A stretch of 64,000 nt of DNA from positions 8,951,606 through 9,015,605 of the forward strand of contig NC_046633.1 in the NCBI RefSeq assembly GCF_900324485.2. Reading direction: 5' to 3'. Shown in pieces: positions 61,501 through 64,000 of the stretch. Each line of letters starts with the position of its first letter. Position 1 is the stretch's first letter. This DNA is from Mastacembelus armatus. Taxonomy: Eukaryota > Chordata > Actinopteri > Synbranchiformes > Mastacembelidae. A program made the position numbers and the translations under genes. The notes beneath the pieces were generated by a model. The model had not been told where the DNA came from and searched no databases. It worked only from the letters and a program-made list of their open reading frames with translations.

Positions 61501-62691
61501 TCTGTGCAACTATTTAGTTATCTGCATCTCACCAATTAATTAATGAACTAGTCAGTCCTTTGCACCTTTTGGACTTGGAATAAAAATTAACTTCCATTCT
61601 ATAGGTGAAGAAAATCTTTGAGAATGAGCGACGTCTTCATGCTGGTGATCACTCAGTCGAGCTTCTCGCAATGGACTTTGAGAAGAATTACAACATGTAC
61701 ATCTACCCGGTGCACTGGCAGTTTGCTCAGCTGGACCAACACCCATCTGACCGGTAGCTCTTCTTCTGTGTTTACATTTATTTTTAATCTGCTCAACCAT
61801 TATACATTTTAAATGACAGAATATATATGAATGCAGAAACTACTGAATTACAATGTAATACATTGACATATTGCATCTCGCATAATCAGTATCCTAAAAC
61901 TCAAGTGTCTGATTTTAGTACAGTCTTGTTGTATAAATACATATAATGCCCACAATGGAAACTTAATATTTATGGTCCATTCGCTGCAGGTTCTTGTCCC
62001 ACTCAGAGCTGGCACCACTCAGGGTCCCCTTAGTGCCGATGGAGCACTGCACCTCTCTCTTTTTCCAGGAGTGTGATGCTGACAAGGACAAGCAGGTGTC
62101 ATTTAAAGAGTGGACTTCTTGTTTTGGTATCAGAAATGGTAAGAGCAGCCGCATTTCACTAACATACTTATTGCATAATTGCACCTGAACACTTTTCTCA
62201 TCACTAATATACACTGATACTGACTTTAACCTTTAGCCCATTAGCTTTGTTTTCATTTCCATATAGACAACACATTCATAGTAAACATTTTCAGCATATA
62301 ACAGAGCTGGGAGGATCATTTTTTAATATGTGACACTACATTCTGATTTTTTCTCATTTTACAGTATACTGAAACAAACATATTACATAAATTATCTTTG
62401 AAGTTTTTTTTTTGGTTAGATTACAATTTAGTTAACCTGTTATTTAATGGATTGCTATTATTTCAAATATAATGTAAAACTTAAAAATTGTTTGCTTCTG
62501 TAGTGGGTCTTCAGTCAAAATACATTGTCAGGTTATTCATTATTTCATTTATTATTGTCATAATAGCAATGAATTTCTGTAACCTTGGAGACCATATGGC
62601 AAATGCTATTATTGCCTTTAATTTTGTGTCCTATTAATGCGTGCCATGTATTTTCTCCACAGAGGATATGGATATCAATCTGCTTTTCTGA
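58531..62691 (+). CDS. sparcl1: SPARC-like protein 1 (hevin)
   Basis: Secreted matricellular glycoprotein. Exons: 58531-58584, 58724-58789, 58880-60007, 60371-60479, 60814-60935, 61013-61133, 61238-61374, 61605-61753, 61990-62138, 62663-62691, giving 687 residues. The signal peptide ([18 protein letters not shown]) has its own exon. The large exon (376 codons) encodes a Glu/Lys/Ser-rich acidic domain. Then come the follistatin-like module ([35 protein letters not shown]), the extracellular calcium domain ([39 protein letters not shown]), and an EF-hand ([14 protein letters not shown]) ending DINLLF as in human SPARCL1. ATTAAA at 63233-63238. The exon 5 donor (GCTG|GTTGGT) is weak; reading through it stops after 16 more codons. 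Confidence 0.96.
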
Positions 62692-62699
62692 GCTTAATT

Positions 62700-63600
62700 T
62701 TGTATCTTTCCTACAATATGAGCTTGTGGATGTTACTCCATCAACACAGCTTGAGACAGAATCCACCATGAACTTCAGCTTTAAAATGGATTCGACAAGC
62801 GCAGACGAAAGGAGACTCATTTTACCTCCTGCTATAAAACCCAAGCTGTGGTGGTCATTGCTGTCAATTTGTGTCAGTCTCAGCTTAGACATATGGATCT
62901 TTGTTCTCTAATTTAGACAAAGCTTCTTTGACACATTAATTAGAATACAAGACAGAAATGTGTGTAGCTGGTTTGAAACTATTATCAGATGCAAATAGTC
63001 TAGAGCAGCTCATCGTAGAGAAGGCATTGTGGAGTATACAGTGTCAGACTTTAAAATGGTTTGTGTGTTAGAGACAGATGTTAGACAGAGCTACTCTTTA
63101 AATTAAGGTTGAATAGATCATTTCACATCCTAATGTGGTACTAGTAAATGTTATTCAATAACTATGTTGCTTACTTTAGTAGCAAATGTTGTAAATGTTT
63201 GTCCTTGCATCTCATATTTTATTGTAGCTGTAATTAAAGGTTTACAAACAGCAACTGACTTTTCAGTATCGTTACACAGAATATCATATCAAACACTATC
63301 CTTAATGATCATTTTTGCCTCGTTATTGTCTTGAAATAATGTTATTTTAACATTTTAGTGGGTCACAGTCAACCCCACATCAGTTTCTGCTCTAATGTGA
63401 TGTTTTATTTGTTGGTCAGTTATACTGATGCCACCATATGAAAACAAGCCTTCTGTAACAATGGCTATGAGAATGTAAGTCACTGATAGCTAGTTTAGGT
63501 TTGCCACATAATCCTGAGTAATAGATCTCTGTAAGGTAACAAAGCAAAAAATAACCTACGAGCTTGGTCATGATGATTACAGTGACTTGTTGTTTTGAGT
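62700..63600. other. sparcl1 3' UTR and spacer
   Basis: AT-rich 3' UTR to the ATTAAA at 63233-63238, then about 400 bp of spacer before the next promoter. No further gene seen. Confidence 0.5.
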
Positions 63601-63617
63601 GAAAGTGCTGGATTCTG

Positions 63618-63664
63618 ATTGGGCCTTTCGTGGTGATCACTGAATCTGACGCTCTCTATATAAG
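63618..63664 (+). promoter_or_regulatory. Promoter of the last gene: inverted CCAAT box and TATA box
   Basis: ATTGG (63618-63622) and TATATAAG (63657-63664) lie 100 and 55 bp upstream of the ATG, a compact tissue-specific type of promoter. The start should be near 63688. Confidence 0.7.
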
Positions 63665-63718
63665 CCGAGAAAGACACAGCATTCACCTGTCGACTGTCTG
63701 CTGTCACTGAGATCAAAC

Positions 63719-64000
63719 ATGTTCTGCATACTGTGGCTTGTCGTTCAGACCTTGGCTGTTGTGGTGGAGGGTGGTGTGTCTTCAGGGAGTGGTGAGGCAC
63801 TTGCCAAAGGGGGAGTGAATAATAATGGAGGAGCAGCAGCTGGCAACAATGCCAACCCTGGTGCTCAAAATGGGGTTCCACTGAATGGTGAACCTCTTGT
63901 GGCACATTTAGTCCAACTTGGTGGATCATTTTTTCTTCAGCCAGTCGGAAACCCTGTAGGCCAAGCTCCGCTGCAGCAGTTAATTCCCATCGCTCTCCAG
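63719..64000 (+). CDS. Gly/Asn/Gln-rich secreted protein, 5' part (candidate P/Q-rich SCPP)
   Basis: The ATG opens a signal peptide (MFCILWLVVQTLAVVVEG), then a Gly/Asn/Ala-rich stretch (GGVNNNGGAAAGNNANPGAQ), then a hydrophobic Pro/Gln part (FFLQPVGNPVGQAPLQQLIP). The frame is open for 94 codons to the window end. It is the next gene after sparcl1, where fish keep P/Q-rich SCPP (enamel/enameloid) genes, and the Gln/Pro/Leu part suits that class. Against it: the signal peptide is not followed by a phase-0 intron, and the ATG sits in the first exon after the TATA box, unlike typical SCPP genes. I do not recognise a named gene. It is truncated by the window edge. Confidence 0.6.
   Translation, partial: MFCILWLVVQTLAVVVEGGVSSGSGEALAKGGVNNNGGAAAGNNANPGAQNGVPLNGEPLVAHLVQLGGSFFLQPVGNPVGQAPLQQLIPIALQ

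Overview
The window is nuclear DNA from a bony fish. It is AT-rich and gene-dense, with short introns, phase-consistent GT-AG exons and teleost-type interspersed repeats. A perilipin that looks like the fish-only plin6, and an SCPP/sparcl1 neighbourhood, point to a ray-finned, probably acanthomorph fish. The species cannot be named from the sequence.

Layout, left to right: first coding exon and probable second exon of an unidentified secreted protein (-, runs off the left edge); plus-strand exon-like segments of unknown nature (1.1-2.5 kb); tspan5 (-, 9 coding exons); acer2 (-, 6 exons); rps6 (+, 6 exons, with two copies of a candidate H/ACA snoRNA in introns 2 and 3); a plin6-like perilipin (-, 6 exons); tRNA-Ser(CGA) (-); smu1 (+, 12 exons); dnaja1 (-, 8 coding exons); aptx (+, 7 exons); tRNA-Ile(AAU) (-); scpp1-like acidic SCPP gene (-); sparcl1 (+, 10 coding exons plus a probable noncoding first exon); and the start of a Gly/Asn/Gln-rich secreted protein gene (+, runs off the right edge). 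Nearly all exon models below were checked for splice sites and for coding lengths divisible by three.

The gene order joins two human neighbourhoods. The acer2-rps6-perilipin and smu1-dnaja1-aptx blocks correspond to human 9p, and tspan5 and sparcl1/SCPP correspond to 4q22-23. Functionally there are housekeeping genes (ribosome, splicing, Hsp40 chaperone, DNA end repair), lipid genes (alkaline ceramidase, perilipin) and a mineralised-tissue secretory block (scpp1, sparcl1 and the last gene). dnaja1 and aptx are head-to-head, and their shared spacer holds a perfect heat-shock element.

Mobile DNA is modest: an L2/Rex1-type LINE tail with a small inverted insertion, two copies of one TIR-bearing nonautonomous element, a Tc1/mariner transposase relic, several short teleost retroposon tails, a 33-bp minisatellite and simple repeats. 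I saw no CRISPR array, no rRNA gene and no recognisable retrovirus or LTR element. The most interesting items are the uncharacterised gene beside sparcl1, the weak sparcl1 splice site that could release its acidic half alone, the paired intronic snoRNAs, and the small exon-like segments near the left end.
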